Shown: positions 9,372 through 18,863 of the stretch, in pieces
Numbering within the stretch: the first letter of the stretch is position 1
Layout of the letters: every line of letters begins with the position of its first letter
Source of the DNA: Vibrio ostreae
Lineage (GTDB): Bacteria > Pseudomonadota > Gammaproteobacteria > Enterobacterales > Vibrionaceae
Reading direction: 5' to 3'
DNA length: 64,000 bases
Assembly (NCBI RefSeq): GCF_019226825.1
Contig: NZ_CP076642.1
Span: 682,001 to 746,000, forward strand
Notes under the pieces: generated by a model
Databases searched by the model: none
What the model was told of the DNA's origin: nothing
Seen by the model: the letters and a program-made list of their open reading frames with translations, nothing else
Program-made: the position numbers and the translations under genes

Positions 9372-9451
9372 GGATGACCTCTAGTGTTATTTCCTTTTAC
9401 ATATGGCTCGATAGTAGGCAGTCGCATAAGCTTCTTTGCATGATACGTTTC

Positions 9452-12400
9452 TCAAGCGTTTGACCTTATCTTGAACCAAATCGAATACATGGCAGGTAAG
9501 AAAACCAATGTTAAAACGGTTCCGGCAAACGTCCCACCAATCAGCGTGTAAGCCAATGTTCCCCAGAACACAGAGTGTGTGAGTGGAATAAAGGCTAGAA
9601 TTGCGGCCAACGCTGTAAGGATTACAGGGCGAGCACGTTGAACCGTAGCTTCAACGACTGCATTGAGCGGGTCCAATCCGGATAATTCGTTATGACGGAT
9701 TTGGCCAAGTAAAATGAGCGTGTTACGCATTAAAATGCCAGACAATGCTATCAATCCAACCAATGCATTAATGCCGAACGGTTGCTGGAACAAAAGCAAA
9801 GTAGGCACCACACCAATGAGTCCCAAAGGACTGGTTAAAAACACCATCACCATGCCGGCAAATGAGCGCACTTGGAGGATGATAATCAGTAGCGTGATAG
9901 CAATCATGATGGGGAAAATCGGCAACATGGCGACACTGGCCTTGCCTGATTCCTCTATAGAACCCGCTTCCACAATGTGATAGCCGCTAGGCAATTTTTG
10001 TATAATAGGTTGTAACTGCTGAGTAATAACATGCGATACGTCTGGCGGTTGTAAGCCTTCGGCAATATCACCGCGCACAGTAATCGTTGGCACCCGATCT
10101 CGACGGCGCATGATCGGCTCTTCCATTCTTATCTCAACATTTCCTATCTGGGATAAAGGAATACGTTCCCCGTGGACACCTGCTAACGTGAAGTTTTCTA
10201 TTTGAGACGGATCAAACCGTGTTTCGCCCGATGAGCGAGCGATCACCTGAACAGTACGAATATCTTCCCGCACACTCGTTACGGGAACACCGTTTAACAA
10301 GAACTGTAACTGTTGAGCGACACTACTGGAGTTCAACCCCAGAGCCTGAAGTCTGTCCTGCTGCAATGAGAAATGTACGGTAGGCACACGAGTTCCCCAA
10401 TCTGAGTTCACAGTGCGCATCATGGGACTTGCTTTCATAACCTGTTGTACTTCATTCGCAATGTCGCGCAATGTATCTGGATTAGGACCGGTTACCCGAT
10501 ACGCCACTGGAAATGGTGAGTAAGGGCCGAATACCAGTTGAGTCACACGCACTCTTGCTTCCGGCGCTAAACCATCAGCGATAGCTAGGCGCAGACGATG
10601 TTTTAACACCTCGCGCTCTTTTTGGTTGTCAGTACGAATAACAATTTTGGCAAAAGAAGGATCAGGGAGCTCTGGGCCCACCGAGAAGAAGAACCTTGGC
10701 GCCCCTTGACCGATATAAGTGGTCACAATCCTGGCTTCTTTTTGTTGCGCTAACCACTGTTCAACTTTGGCTGCAGCAGCGCTGGTCTGAGTGATGGAAG
10801 TACCGTAAGGCATCTGCACTTCAACCAACACTTCCGGTCGGTCAGAAATAGGGAAAAACTGCTTCTTAACGACCGACATCCCCAGTACAGCGATAACAAA
10901 CAGGCTTACGACTGATAACGCTACCCACCATTTTTTAGCAATGACCCGCCCCAGAAACCGGCGGAATTGGTTGTAACGTGGCGTATTATAAATTGCGCCA
11001 TGCCCACCTTCGACTTTCTTAAAGTCGGGCAATAGCTTCACCCCCAAGTATGGCGTAAATACCACTGCCACAACCCAGGATGCGATGAGTGCTGTACCGA
11101 CGATCCAGAACATATTGCTGGTATATTCACCGGCAGCAGAACGTGCAAAACCGTTGGGCATAAATCCAACCGCGGTAACCAGTGTTCCTGATAGCATGGG
11201 AGCTGCAGTCAGACTCCAGGCATAGGATGACGCGGCGATACGGCTATAACCTTCCTCCATTTTCACCACCATCATTTCGATAGCAATGATGGCGTCATCC
11301 ACCAGTAACCCCAATGCCAGAATCAAAGAGCCGAGCGTGATACGGTCAAAGTTCTTCCCCGTCGCCAGCATGACAACAAAAACAATGGCAAGCGTTAAAG
11401 GCACAGCCGCAGCAACAATAATACCTGGACGCCATCCCATACTCACAAAGCTTACCAGCATCACAACAGCCAATGCCGCGAAGAATTTGATCATAAACTC
11501 ATCGACTGCCGCATGAATGTTCACGGCCTGATCGGTTACCTTGGATAGGCTCATACCCAAAGGCATTTCGGCGTTAATCCCGCCAACTTCCTCGTCAAGC
11601 GATTTGCCCAGATCAAGGCCATTCCAGCCATCACGCATAACGATACCCAGTAACAGCGCGGGCTCGCCGCCATTACGGACCATGAATGTAGCCGGATCTT
11701 CATAACCGCGCTTTACCGTGGCAATATCTGACAGCTTTAACGTCTGCCCTTTCACAACAATAGGGGTATCGCGTATTTTTTTTAAGTTGTCGAAAGCCCC
11801 GTCCAAACGAATAAAAACTTCTGGTCCTTTGGTTTCAACCGAACCTGCGGGCGTCAGCACGTTTTGATTGTTGAGCGCAGCAAAAACTTCTTGTGGACTT
11901 ACCCCTAATGTTGCCAAACGTTCATGAGAAAACTCCACATAAATACGTTCTGGCTGTTCACCGATAATATTAACCTTTTTAACCCCAGGGACATGAAGCA
12001 GACGTTGGCGCAGAGATTCTGCATCACGAACCAGTAATCGTTGCGACTCGCCTTTGGCTTTGAGTGCATACAGCGCAAAAGTCACATCGGAATATTCGTC
12101 ATTAATGAATGGCCCCATGACACCAGCAGGAAGATTACGAATTTCGTCGCCGATTTTTTTGCGGGCCTGATAAAACTGCTGCTGAACTTCAGATGGAGGC
12201 GTTTTATCCAATAAGGTCAACGTGGTAAAGGCGAGTCCCGGACGCGTGAAGGTTTCGGTACGGTCATACCAACTTAGCTCCTGCATCCGTTTTTCGATCT
12301 TCTCGGCAACCTGCTCCTGCATTTCCTGAGCAGTCGCTCCGGGCCAGGCGGTGACAATTGTCATCACCTTGATGGTAAAAGAAGGATCCTCAGCGCGGCC

Positions 12401-12511
12401 TAGCTTAAAGAATGAGGTTACGCCAGCAATAGAAATCAACAGTATGAGAAATAGCGTGACGGCGCGTTCACGTACTGCGAGCGCGGAAAGATTGAAACGA
12501 CTCTCGCTCAT
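9452..12511 (-). CDS. RND efflux pump inner-membrane transporter
   Basis: A 1,019-residue resistance-nodulation-division transporter. It has the N-terminal helix (about 14-32), large periplasmic loops after helices 1 and 7, and the proton-relay pair Asp405-Asp406 in LLVDDAII of the fourth helix. It pumps small hydrophobic or amphipathic molecules out in a tripartite complex. Its ATG overlaps the stop codon of the upstream adaptor gene (ATGA). No outer-membrane channel gene is nearby, so it would need a TolC-type partner from elsewhere. Expression is presumably repressed by the TetR protein encoded upstream. Confidence 0.92.
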   Translation of the reverse strand: MSESRFNLSALAVRERAVTLFLILLISIAGVTSFFKLGRAEDPSFTIKVMTIVTAWPGATAQEMQEQVAEKIEKRMQELSWYDRTETFTRPGLAFTTLTLLDKTPPSEVQQQFYQARKKIGDEIRNLPAGVMGPFINDEYSDVTFALYALKAKGESQRLLVRDAESLRQRLLHVPGVKKVNIIGEQPERIYVEFSHERLATLGVSPQEVFAALNNQNVLTPAGSVETKGPEVFIRLDGAFDNLKKIRDTPIVVKGQTLKLSDIATVKRGYEDPATFMVRNGGEPALLLGIVMRDGWNGLDLGKSLDEEVGGINAEMPLGMSLSKVTDQAVNIHAAVDEFMIKFFAALAVVMLVSFVSMGWRPGIIVAAAVPLTLAIVFVVMLATGKNFDRITLGSLILALGLLVDDAIIAIEMMVVKMEEGYSRIAASSYAWSLTAAPMLSGTLVTAVGFMPNGFARSAAGEYTSNMFWIVGTALIASWVVAVVFTPYLGVKLLPDFKKVEGGHGAIYNTPRYNQFRRFLGRVIAKKWWVALSVVSLFVIAVLGMSVVKKQFFPISDRPEVLVEVQMPYGTSITQTSAAAAKVEQWLAQQKEARIVTTYIGQGAPRFFFSVGPELPDPSFAKIVIRTDNQKEREVLKHRLRLAIADGLAPEARVRVTQLVFGPYSPFPVAYRVTGPNPDTLRDIANEVQQVMKASPMMRTVNSDWGTRVPTVHFSLQQDRLQALGLNSSSVAQQLQFLLNGVPVTSVREDIRTVQVIARSSGETRFDPSQIENFTLAGVHGERIPLSQIGNVEIRMEEPIMRRRDRVPTITVRGDIAEGLQPPDVSHVITQQLQPIIQKLPSGYHIVEAGSIEESGKASVAMLPIFPIMIAITLLIIILQVRSFAGMVMVFLTSPLGLIGVVPTLLLFQQPFGINALVGLIALSGILMRNTLILLGQIRHNELSGLDPLNAVVEATVQRARPVILTALAAILAFIPLTHSVFWGTLAYTLIGGTFAGTVLTLVFLPAMYSIWFKIRSNA

Positions 12512-13623
12512 GGACGCGATCCCTCTGCAACAGACCCGGAAGAAGAAACCGCAACTCGCACCTGTTCACCGTCGCGTAACAGATGAGCGCCGAGAGCGAC
12601 GACTTGAGCACCATTTTGGATTGAGCCACTAACAAGCGCAGAATCATCGTCAAGATCTATAACCGTGACGGGATGCCAAGAGACTTTGGCTGGCTCGCCA
12701 TCGACACTCCAAACGCCAGTTCCTTTACCCGCATCAAACAACGCACCAATCGGTACTTGCAACCCTGTTGTTGAAACGGAACGTTCGTTGGTTACGTTAA
12801 TGGTAACGGTTGAGCCCAAAGGCGCATTTTGCAGTGCGCCGTTAAGCACATATCTTGCTTCAAAAGTACGGGTGGCGGGGTCTGCGGCATCTGAAAGCTG
12901 TCTGAGCGTTGCAACCGACGTCATATCAGGACGGCCAAAAAGATGAGCTTGCCCAGGGGAACCCAATGCAGGACGCAAGGTTTCAGGTAACTGGATCACC
13001 GCTTCCCGAGCTCCTGCATGCGCAACTCGGACCACTATCTGACCGGCGCTCACAACTTGTCCCGGCTCAGCAAGGGTTTCAACTACGGTCCCATCAGCAT
13101 CGGCAACAAGATCCGTATAATGGGTAGCATTGATTGCTACTTCCGCTTGCGCTTGGGCTGCACGAAGCTGAGCCTGTGCGGTATCCGCCGCCGCTTTTAC
13201 TTCATCATAAGCAGAATCTGATATAGCCCCAGTACCGCGTAACTTTCGGTAACGAGCCTCATCTTCTGCCACTTGTTTGGCTCTTACCTTAGCCGCTACA
13301 ACAGCTTCTTGTTGGGCGTGAGCGGCAAGTTGCAGGTCGATAGGATCAAGCTGCATCAACACTTGTCCCTTTTTCACAACCTGTCCGGTATCCACCAGGC
13401 GTTTTAGTACCTTACCTGATACACGAAAACCAAGGTCGCTTTCTATTCGAGCCGCTATGACACCAGTGAAAGAGCGCGATTCGGCGCTGGACGCACCGAT
13501 CGTAACGGTCCGCACCAGAGGCGCTTCAGTACGGGGATCGGCTTGCTTTTCTTCACCGCAAGCCGTTAAGGCCAGCGGTAAAGCAGTGATAATTGCGATT
13601 TTCAGTATGTTGTGACGAGACAT
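12508..13623 (-). CDS. RND efflux periplasmic adaptor (membrane fusion lipoprotein)
   Basis: A 371-residue adaptor that links the RND pump to the outer-membrane channel. The N-terminus is a lipoprotein signal with lipobox LTAC and lipidated Cys22. The biotinyl-lipoyl-like halves are visible (GFRVSGKVLKRLVDTGQVVKKGQVL and the later DGTVVETLAEPGQVV region), separated by an alpha-helical hairpin rich in Ala and Gln (about 85-165). It is translationally coupled to the pump gene by an ATGA overlap and is preceded by a 24-bp palindrome at 13671. Confidence 0.9.
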   Translation of the reverse strand: MSRHNILKIAIITALPLALTACGEEKQADPRTEAPLVRTVTIGASSAESRSFTGVIAARIESDLGFRVSGKVLKRLVDTGQVVKKGQVLMQLDPIDLQLAAHAQQEAVVAAKVRAKQVAEDEARYRKLRGTGAISDSAYDEVKAAADTAQAQLRAAQAQAEVAINATHYTDLVADADGTVVETLAEPGQVVSAGQIVVRVAHAGAREAVIQLPETLRPALGSPGQAHLFGRPDMTSVATLRQLSDAADPATRTFEARYVLNGALQNAPLGSTVTINVTNERSVSTTGLQVPIGALFDAGKGTGVWSVDGEPAKVSWHPVTVIDLDDDSALVSGSIQNGAQVVALGAHLLRDGEQVRVAVSSSGSVAEGSRP

Positions 13624-13670
13624 ACATAAGCCTCCATGAAGGACTGTTCAGGAGTGCAATTATCATTCTA

Positions 13671-13694
13671 GTGACCAATTTAGTCAATAGTCAC
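13671..13694. promoter_or_regulatory. Putative TetR operator, pump side
   Basis: A 24-bp imperfect dyad with GTGAC/GTCAC ends and the core AATTTAGTCA, lying between the tetR stop and the adaptor start. It matches the size, ends and core of the palindrome ahead of tetR at 14387. Confidence 0.55.
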
Positions 13695-13701
13695 TTTTAG
13701 A

Positions 13702-14340
13702 CTACGGAGCAAGACTGCGAAGAACCAGATTAGAGAGCTGTACCGGGGCCTCTTCAATCACGTCAAAATTGTATTGCAGCATAAGAGGATTCATATAAGG
13801 TCGCATGACAAGATAAATAGCTGCCGTCATTTCATCTAATGGTGTTTTACGCTCAAAATCCCCTGCTTGGCGCCCTTCTCGAAGAATTTCTTGCAGTAAC
13901 GCCTTGATGTTTTGCTCATACTGAATGGTTGCCTGCCAACGTTCAGCGGCAGCGGATGCTGCAATTTCATAGAGCTTTTGGTCTTGAGAAAATAAACGAA
14001 AGCTTGCCTGAACAATTTCTTTAAACATCCGACGCAGCTTCTCTGGCGCCTGATCAACATCTTCTATCGCTTTTCGAACATCGGCCTCAATCCCACCTAA
14101 GCAGTTTGTACAGATACTTTCGCCAATAGCCTGTTTAGAAGAAAAGAACTTGTATATATATGCCTTTGAAAAACCAATTGATTTTGCCAAATCTGAGACA
14201 GTGGTTTTACCGTAACCGTAGCGGCTGAAATGTTCTGTGGCGGCGATAACTATCTGATCCCGCACATCATGCGCGACTGGGCCTCGCTTCAAACTGGAGT
14301 GGTTATATTCGTCATTCATAGCCTTATCTCTGACTTTCAT
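13702..14340 (-). CDS. TetR/AcrR-family repressor of the RND operon
   Basis: A 212-residue regulator. The N-terminal helix-turn-helix includes TTVSDLAKSIGFSKAYIYKFF (about residues 40-61 as translated from 14340); the rest is the all-helical ligand-binding domain. It is the first gene of the minus-strand run tetR-adaptor-pump, and matching palindromes lie upstream of both tetR and the adaptor, so it most likely represses itself and the pump. The start is uncertain: ATG 14340 has no clear ribosome-binding site, ATG 14319 has AAGG very close to it. Confidence 0.87.
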   Translation of the reverse strand: MKVRDKAMNDEYNHSSLKRGPVAHDVRDQIVIAATEHFSRYGYGKTTVSDLAKSIGFSKAYIYKFFSSKQAIGESICTNCLGGIEADVRKAIEDVDQAPEKLRRMFKEIVQASFRLFSQDQKLYEIAASAAAERWQATIQYEQNIKALLQEILREGRQAGDFERKTPLDEMTAAIYLVMRPYMNPLMLQYNFDVIEEAPVQLSNLVLRSLAP

Positions 14341-14386
14341 TAATTAAATTGTAAATTCTAACCCTTCATGGATACGATAACAACGA

Positions 14387-14410
14387 GTGAATAAATTGTA
14401 ATTTAGTCAC
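14387..14410. promoter_or_regulatory. Putative TetR operator, autoregulatory side
   Basis: A near-perfect 24-bp palindrome: GTGA-A-TAAATT, centre GT, AATTTA-G-TCAC. It lies 46 bases upstream of the tetR start and shares length, ends and the AATTTAGTCA core with the dyad at 13671. Confidence 0.62.
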
Positions 14411-14451
14411 ACTCGCTCTAAAGATAATCCTCCGTCCGCAACAAGTGGCTA

Positions 14452-14862
14452 CTATCGCCGCTTCCCTCAAAACTTGATGGCGAGGATTCCAAGAAGAACA
14501 ACTTACAGTGATAGCCAAACTAGGTCGAGGGCGAGAGTTGGTTGAACTTACGTTGCCACTGCAAGCTCAACGCAGTGGGTAGACGCCACCAAAACAATCC
14601 AAGTAAGGTTAATCGCCAAGACCATCAAAGGAAAAGAAGTCCGTTTATTAACGTCTATGACGAACGCAACGAAATATCCGGGAGCAGATATAGCGGAGCT
14701 TGACAGTCATCGTTGTGAAATTGAGCTGGGATATCGTGGAATGACACAGGACATGCTTCAAAATCAGCTTACCTGAGAAGTAACACTCCAGAACTCGTGA
14801 CACAAGAGTTTTGGGGAATGTTGATGGCCTATAACTTATTGCGATTCTTGATGTATCAGAGG
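14452..14862 (+). pseudogene. IS4-family transposase remnant
   Basis: Three reading frames carry consecutive pieces of a DDE transposase C-terminal half: LAKLGRG-like GRELVELTLPLQAQ, then KEVRLLTSMTNATKYPGADIAEL and HRCEIELGYRGMTQDMLQNQ, then PELVTQEFWGMLMAYNLLRF. These match the IS4 (InsG-type) end of the catalytic domain with its conserved Glu. Several frameshifts and a stop make it dead; no terminal inverted repeats or N-terminal half remain. It marks the right end of the accessory block beside bluB. Confidence 0.8.
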
Positions 14863-14869
14863 GTTTACG

Positions 14870-15517
14870 TTATTTCTGTGACCATTTTCCTCTATGGATT
14901 AGCGAATTGATGTCTTCCCGCGGTAACCAGCCAAATTGTTCCAGCTCGGGTTTGTCATTGAATTTCGATACATAGCCGAGGCACAGATAACCGATGATTT
15001 CGATTTCCTCCGGAATATCCAGCGTATCGCGCAAGACCTCATCATGAATAATACTCACCCAGCCAAAACCTAAGTTTTCCGCACGCGCCGCCAGCCACAT
15101 GTTCTGGATCGCACACACGGTACTGTAGAGGTCCATTTCTGGTTTGATGGTCCGGCCAATTACCACTGGGCCATTGCGTTGGCGATCGCAGGTCACACAG
15201 ATGCCGAGCGGGGCTTCCATGATACCTTCCAGCTTAAAGCTCTTGTAGGTTTGTTGCTTATCAGCGGCAAACTGCTCGGCAGATTCCGCACTGGCAGCTT
15301 GGTAGCCGGCCTTAATTGCCTGCTTGGTATTAGGATCGGTGACCAGGATAAAATCCCACGGCTGCATAAAGCCTACGCTCGGTGCGTGATGCCCGGCCAT
15401 GAGTATCCGTTCTACAACCTCATCCGGTATCGGTTCAGGTATAAAGTCGCGGCGCACATCGCGGCGCGAAAAAATTACTTTATACAGGGCATCTCTCTCG
15501 GTTTCGTTAATTCTCAT
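14870..15517 (-). CDS. bluB: 5,6-dimethylbenzimidazole synthase (BluB)
   Basis: A nitroreductase-fold flavoenzyme of 215 residues that breaks down reduced FMN to make the lower ligand of vitamin B12. Family features include the N-terminal SRRDVRRDF, APSVGFMQPWDF, the LYSTVCAIQNMWLAARAENLG helix and GYLCLGYV. ATG 15517 is chosen since GAGG lies five bases ahead; the in-frame GTG two codons earlier is within that site. No other cobalamin gene and no B12 riboswitch is visible nearby, so it acts with genes elsewhere or in salvage. Confidence 0.88.
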   Translation of the reverse strand: MRINETERDALYKVIFSRRDVRRDFIPEPIPDEVVERILMAGHHAPSVGFMQPWDFILVTDPNTKQAIKAGYQAASAESAEQFAADKQQTYKSFKLEGIMEAPLGICVTCDRQRNGPVVIGRTIKPEMDLYSTVCAIQNMWLAARAENLGFGWVSIIHDEVLRDTLDIPEEIEIIGYLCLGYVSKFNDKPELEQFGWLPREDINSLIHRGKWSQK

Positions 15518-15640
15518 AGTCACCTCGTAACACGAAGCGGGGATTCTGCAATTAACGCGAGCATATTACTACTTTTAATCTCCAAAGCAGCCAACTTTAA
15601 TGACCAAATTAGCAATAGCACCTTTCAATAGCATCAATTA

Positions 15641-17254
15641 TCAGCGTAAAGGCAAGCCTTTTGCCCCCAAGGGCGGAGGCGTGTCTTCTCTTGCCGACGA
15701 CGCTTTGATTTCCGTTCGGTTACGGCCGTTATGTTTCGCCTGGTACAGTGCATCATCGGCGTTTTTCAGGATGGCATTGATGGGTTCACCGGCGCTGTCC
15801 CAATAAGAGACACCAATCGAAATGGTGACCTGCCCTACGGCGTCAAACGGATAGTTTTCAATCGTTTTACGAATCCGCTCCGCGGCATTAAACGCCTGGT
15901 TTACATCGGTCTTAGTGAGGAAAGCAATAAATTCTTCACCACCCGCCCGGCACACCACATCGTTATCACGCGCCTGTTTCTTAATTATCTGGGCGACGCT
16001 TTTGAGCAGTTCGTCCCCGACATCATGACCAAAGGTATCATTGACTCGTTTGAAGTAATCCACATCCAAAGCCAGCACTGCAAACGGGGTATGCTGCCCA
16101 CACAGGCGGTCAACGGCTTTCTCTAAACCACGGCGGTTGAGTAAACCGGTCATCGGGTCGGTCAGTGTATCGTTCTGCAGTTGATCTATGGTGTTAGACA
16201 CAATACCCAACGCATTAAGGAAGGTGCGCTTCAGATGCGAGGCTTCAAAGTACCACGGTTTTATCTGGGTCAGATCATCCATTGCCGCGGAGTGACTGTC
16301 GAAGTTTCTCACCGCGCTCGCCAGTTGCCATAACGGTTTGGAAATGAAGAACGCCGAGATCCAAATAATCAGCAGGGTTAGCAGGGCGATTGGCAGCGTT
16401 TCCAGAACAACATTCCACATCTGCTGATCCAGAGTGGAGAGGGTCAGCTCTTTGGGGCGCTGGGCGACAATGCCCCACCCAGCGAGGGCTACAGGAGCGT
16501 AACCCGCCAGCATTTCGAAGCCCTGCGAGTTCAACATAGTCTGGCTGCCCTTTTCACCTTCCAGTACGGTATTAATTGCCTTGTTGTTCACAATCACCTG
16601 GCCGACTCTGCGCTTATCCGGATGGTAAATCAGTGTATGCCCGCGGTCGACAACATACAGATAAGAACCGTCTTTATAACTGTGTTTTCCAAGTAAGGTG
16701 GTTAAAATGTTCTTCTGTTCCAGATAGATACTACCTGCCACATAGCCTAAGTAGTCACCATTTGCGGCAAAAATGGGATAGGAAATACTGATGAGGTAGT
16801 TGCCGGCCGGTGAAACGAACGGATTGGTCACGAGCGGCTCTTGTGAGCGCAGGGATTGCAAAGCCCTGTCGCTGGTTAAACGTATCCCTTTCACCTCAAT
16901 GGTTTCGGGCGAAATGGACACGATCACGCCGTCAGCATTGACGATAAAGGCGGAGTTAAAGGAATCGGTCTGGTTTTTCAGCCGATCCACTTCCTTGCTG
17001 AGGAATTTAGTGTCCTGCATTTCCGTGCTGAGCGACTGGGCACTGTATTTAAGCTGCGACATGGCCGAATCGATAAATGCATCCGTCATTTCTGCCATTT
17101 TTTCCGCGTAAACACGATTGGATTCCAGCGTGTTATTGATGATCAGATCATGCTGTACGCGATAAATGGAGTAAAACGCATTAAACAGGGTCACCACTAC
17201 GCTGAATACACACAAAACCAGGATCAGTTTTCCCAAATTTAATTTATCCAACAT
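15641..17254 (-). CDS. Cache-domain membrane diguanylate cyclase (GGEEF)
   Basis: A 537-residue sensor enzyme that should synthesise cyclic di-GMP. It has a first membrane helix (about 9-31), a periplasmic double-Cache-type sensor (to about residue 275), a second helix and a HAMP-like stretch, then a GGDEF domain starting at DPMTGLLNRRGLE. The active site is GGEEF, with RDND five residues before it as inhibitory site. ATG 17254 is preferred to the TTG at 17332 because the membrane helix then lies at the normal place. Its ligand may be a small organic acid or amino acid, as for many Cache domains, but this is a guess. Confidence 0.88.
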   Translation of the reverse strand: MLDKLNLGKLILVLCVFSVVVTLFNAFYSIYRVQHDLIINNTLESNRVYAEKMAEMTDAFIDSAMSQLKYSAQSLSTEMQDTKFLSKEVDRLKNQTDSFNSAFIVNADGVIVSISPETIEVKGIRLTSDRALQSLRSQEPLVTNPFVSPAGNYLISISYPIFAANGDYLGYVAGSIYLEQKNILTTLLGKHSYKDGSYLYVVDRGHTLIYHPDKRRVGQVIVNNKAINTVLEGEKGSQTMLNSQGFEMLAGYAPVALAGWGIVAQRPKELTLSTLDQQMWNVVLETLPIALLTLLIIWISAFFISKPLWQLASAVRNFDSHSAAMDDLTQIKPWYFEASHLKRTFLNALGIVSNTIDQLQNDTLTDPMTGLLNRRGLEKAVDRLCGQHTPFAVLALDVDYFKRVNDTFGHDVGDELLKSVAQIIKKQARDNDVVCRAGGEEFIAFLTKTDVNQAFNAAERIRKTIENYPFDAVGQVTISIGVSYWDSAGEPINAILKNADDALYQAKHNGRNRTEIKASSAREDTPPPLGAKGLPLR

Positions 17255-17473
17255 GTGCCCACTGTCTCCATCTTTCGCTGGCCTGTCACTGGCCTTTGCA
17301 CCCAATCTAAACGACTCCAGCTGAACCTGCAACTAATGTCTTATAACGTCTTTTTCTCAATTCGAAACCATTGCAGCTTGTTAACAATTTTAAGATTGGA
17401 TAAGCGCCTCCCCAAGCCGAATGATGGCGACCAAGTTCGGTATTTTAACGCCGTAAACCCTGATTTATCGCAA

Positions 17474-17920
17474 TCAACGCTCTACCTGATAAGTTTTCAG
17501 AGCGCTTTCAACCTGACTCTCTGGCGTAGTATCGGCAAAAAGGAAATAACTCGGCGCCTGCACTTTTGCCACTGACTCAACGCGAATTTCAAAGATGCTC
17601 TGTATCGGATAACGCTCATCCGCCATCTGACGCAAGTGCGTTAAATACCCTTCCCAGCAGCTGTCCTGCGCTTTCACCACTCGCGCGATACCCTGCACTT
17701 TGAATCCGCGTTGCTCAAAGATATCGATAAATGAGACGCACACTTTGGCATTGGAGAATATATTCTGTTCACTTTGTGGTGATGCGATATTGGCGATCAG
17801 CATCAGCTCGTCGTCGACAAAAGTAAACATCTCTTTGGGTGAAACATTGGGTGTGGCATCCGCATCCGTTGTCGCCAGCCAGCACAGCACACTTTTTTGT
17901 GCATATTCCCTAAGGTTCAT
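17474..17920 (-). CDS. Pyridoxamine 5'-phosphate oxidase-fold protein
   Basis: A 148-residue single-domain FMN-binding split-barrel protein. The segment MNLREYAQKSVLCWLATTDADATPNVSPKEMF is typical of the family's start, followed by NIASPQSEQN. The third ATG of an ATGATGATG run (17920) is chosen because GGGAG is six bases ahead. The substrate is unknown; such small proteins are often flavin reductases or general-stress FMN proteins rather than true PdxH. Confidence 0.8.
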   Translation of the reverse strand: MNLREYAQKSVLCWLATTDADATPNVSPKEMFTFVDDELMLIANIASPQSEQNIFSNAKVCVSFIDIFEQRGFKVQGIARVVKAQDSCWEGYLTHLRQMADERYPIQSIFEIRVESVAKVQAPSYFLFADTTPESQVESALKTYQVER

Positions 17921-18264
17921 CATCATCTCCCGTTCGCTTTGTGGCTCTGTCGTTCTGCAGTTCTAGGCGAGTAAAATTGCGCAAAATACATTCAAAACCA
18001 TAGATTAACGTCTGGCCAGATACAATATGCCATGCTTAAAGTTATTTTAACTTTTGCAACCAAGCACATATTTTACGTGCAATAACATGATTCTTGTCAG
18101 TGTGACTTTGATGAGGGTGCCATCTTGCAGTCACCAGACAGGTTGATAAGTCAGCTGAAATCAGAGCGGCCGCATGCAAAACCCGATGCAAATGACCAAA
18201 ATTTTACTTGAGCCCCGTCACGCCCGGCCTTACACTGCGAGCTTGTTATTGAAGTAGGCGCTGT
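17921..18264. other. Intergenic region holding the vemP promoter
   Basis: No gene is visible in these 344 bases between divergent genes. It must carry the promoter for the vemP-secD2-secF2 transcript; I see no convincing -35/-10 pair or repeat that I could assign. Confidence 0.5.
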
Positions 18265-18750
18265 ATGTCCTGGCACATGATTCGTATTTTCTGGTTATCG
18301 CTGATTGCGCTGGTTTTGCCTGCGCAGGCCTTGGCGTCGCTGGATAATAACAAATCAGCATCAGGTAAAGCCGCCGCAACGCTGAGCGCGCTGCTACAAC
18401 AGAGTGACGAGCCAGAATCTCCGGCCCAGCCTCAGGCACCACAGAGCGAAACCCATCACGCCGGATCCAAAGCGGCACTGATCAATTCTGTTCGCTGGGC
18501 CCGGAGCGCAGGTTATAACGGACGAGAAGGCTATAACGGACGAGAAGGTTATAACAGCTACGATGGCGACCCGGATCTGCTTGATACTGTCGCGTCCTTC
18601 TATCCCGTTACCGATCCTCACCAGACAATCCATCTGGCGCAGTCGACTTCTCCTGCTCCATATCAGGACTTTCATTCCTCCTATCGTCTTTCCGGCTGGA
18701 AAGAGACCAATGCCATGTATGTGGCGTTAAACAGCCAGTATTTCTGCTGA
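18265..18750 (+). CDS. vemP: VemP, force-sensing translation-arrest peptide controlling secDF2
   Basis: A 161-residue secreted leader protein with an N-terminal signal peptide (about 5-24, ending AQALA). The C-terminal end carries SGWKETNAMYVALN followed by SQYFC, the arrest region I know from Vibrio alginolyticus VemP; Gln158 lies three residues from the end, as Gln156 does in the 159-residue reference. In that system translation stalls at this Gln and is released by export force, so poor export prolongs the stall and turns on the downstream secDF2. A seven-residue-type repeat (GYNGRE, two copies and a partial third) lies at about 83-98. The next gene is secD2, 176 bases downstream. Confidence 0.92.
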   Translation: MSWHMIRIFWLSLIALVLPAQALASLDNNKSASGKAAATLSALLQQSDEPESPAQPQAPQSETHHAGSKAALINSVRWARSAGYNGREGYNGREGYNSYDGDPDLLDTVASFYPVTDPHQTIHLAQSTSPAPYQDFHSSYRLSGWKETNAMYVALNSQYFC

Positions 18751-18863
18751 TATTCCCGAAACCATTATCGGCGCCTGATAACACGCGCTGATCATTCCAG
18801 CGTTGCATGATGTGCTCGTACCCAGCGCAGTGCCGAATACGATATTCATTGCACTGACGTAAC

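Noticed and set aside
15518..15640. Cobalamin riboswitch ahead of bluB
   Set aside because: The gap is too short and no B12-box-like sequence is visible.
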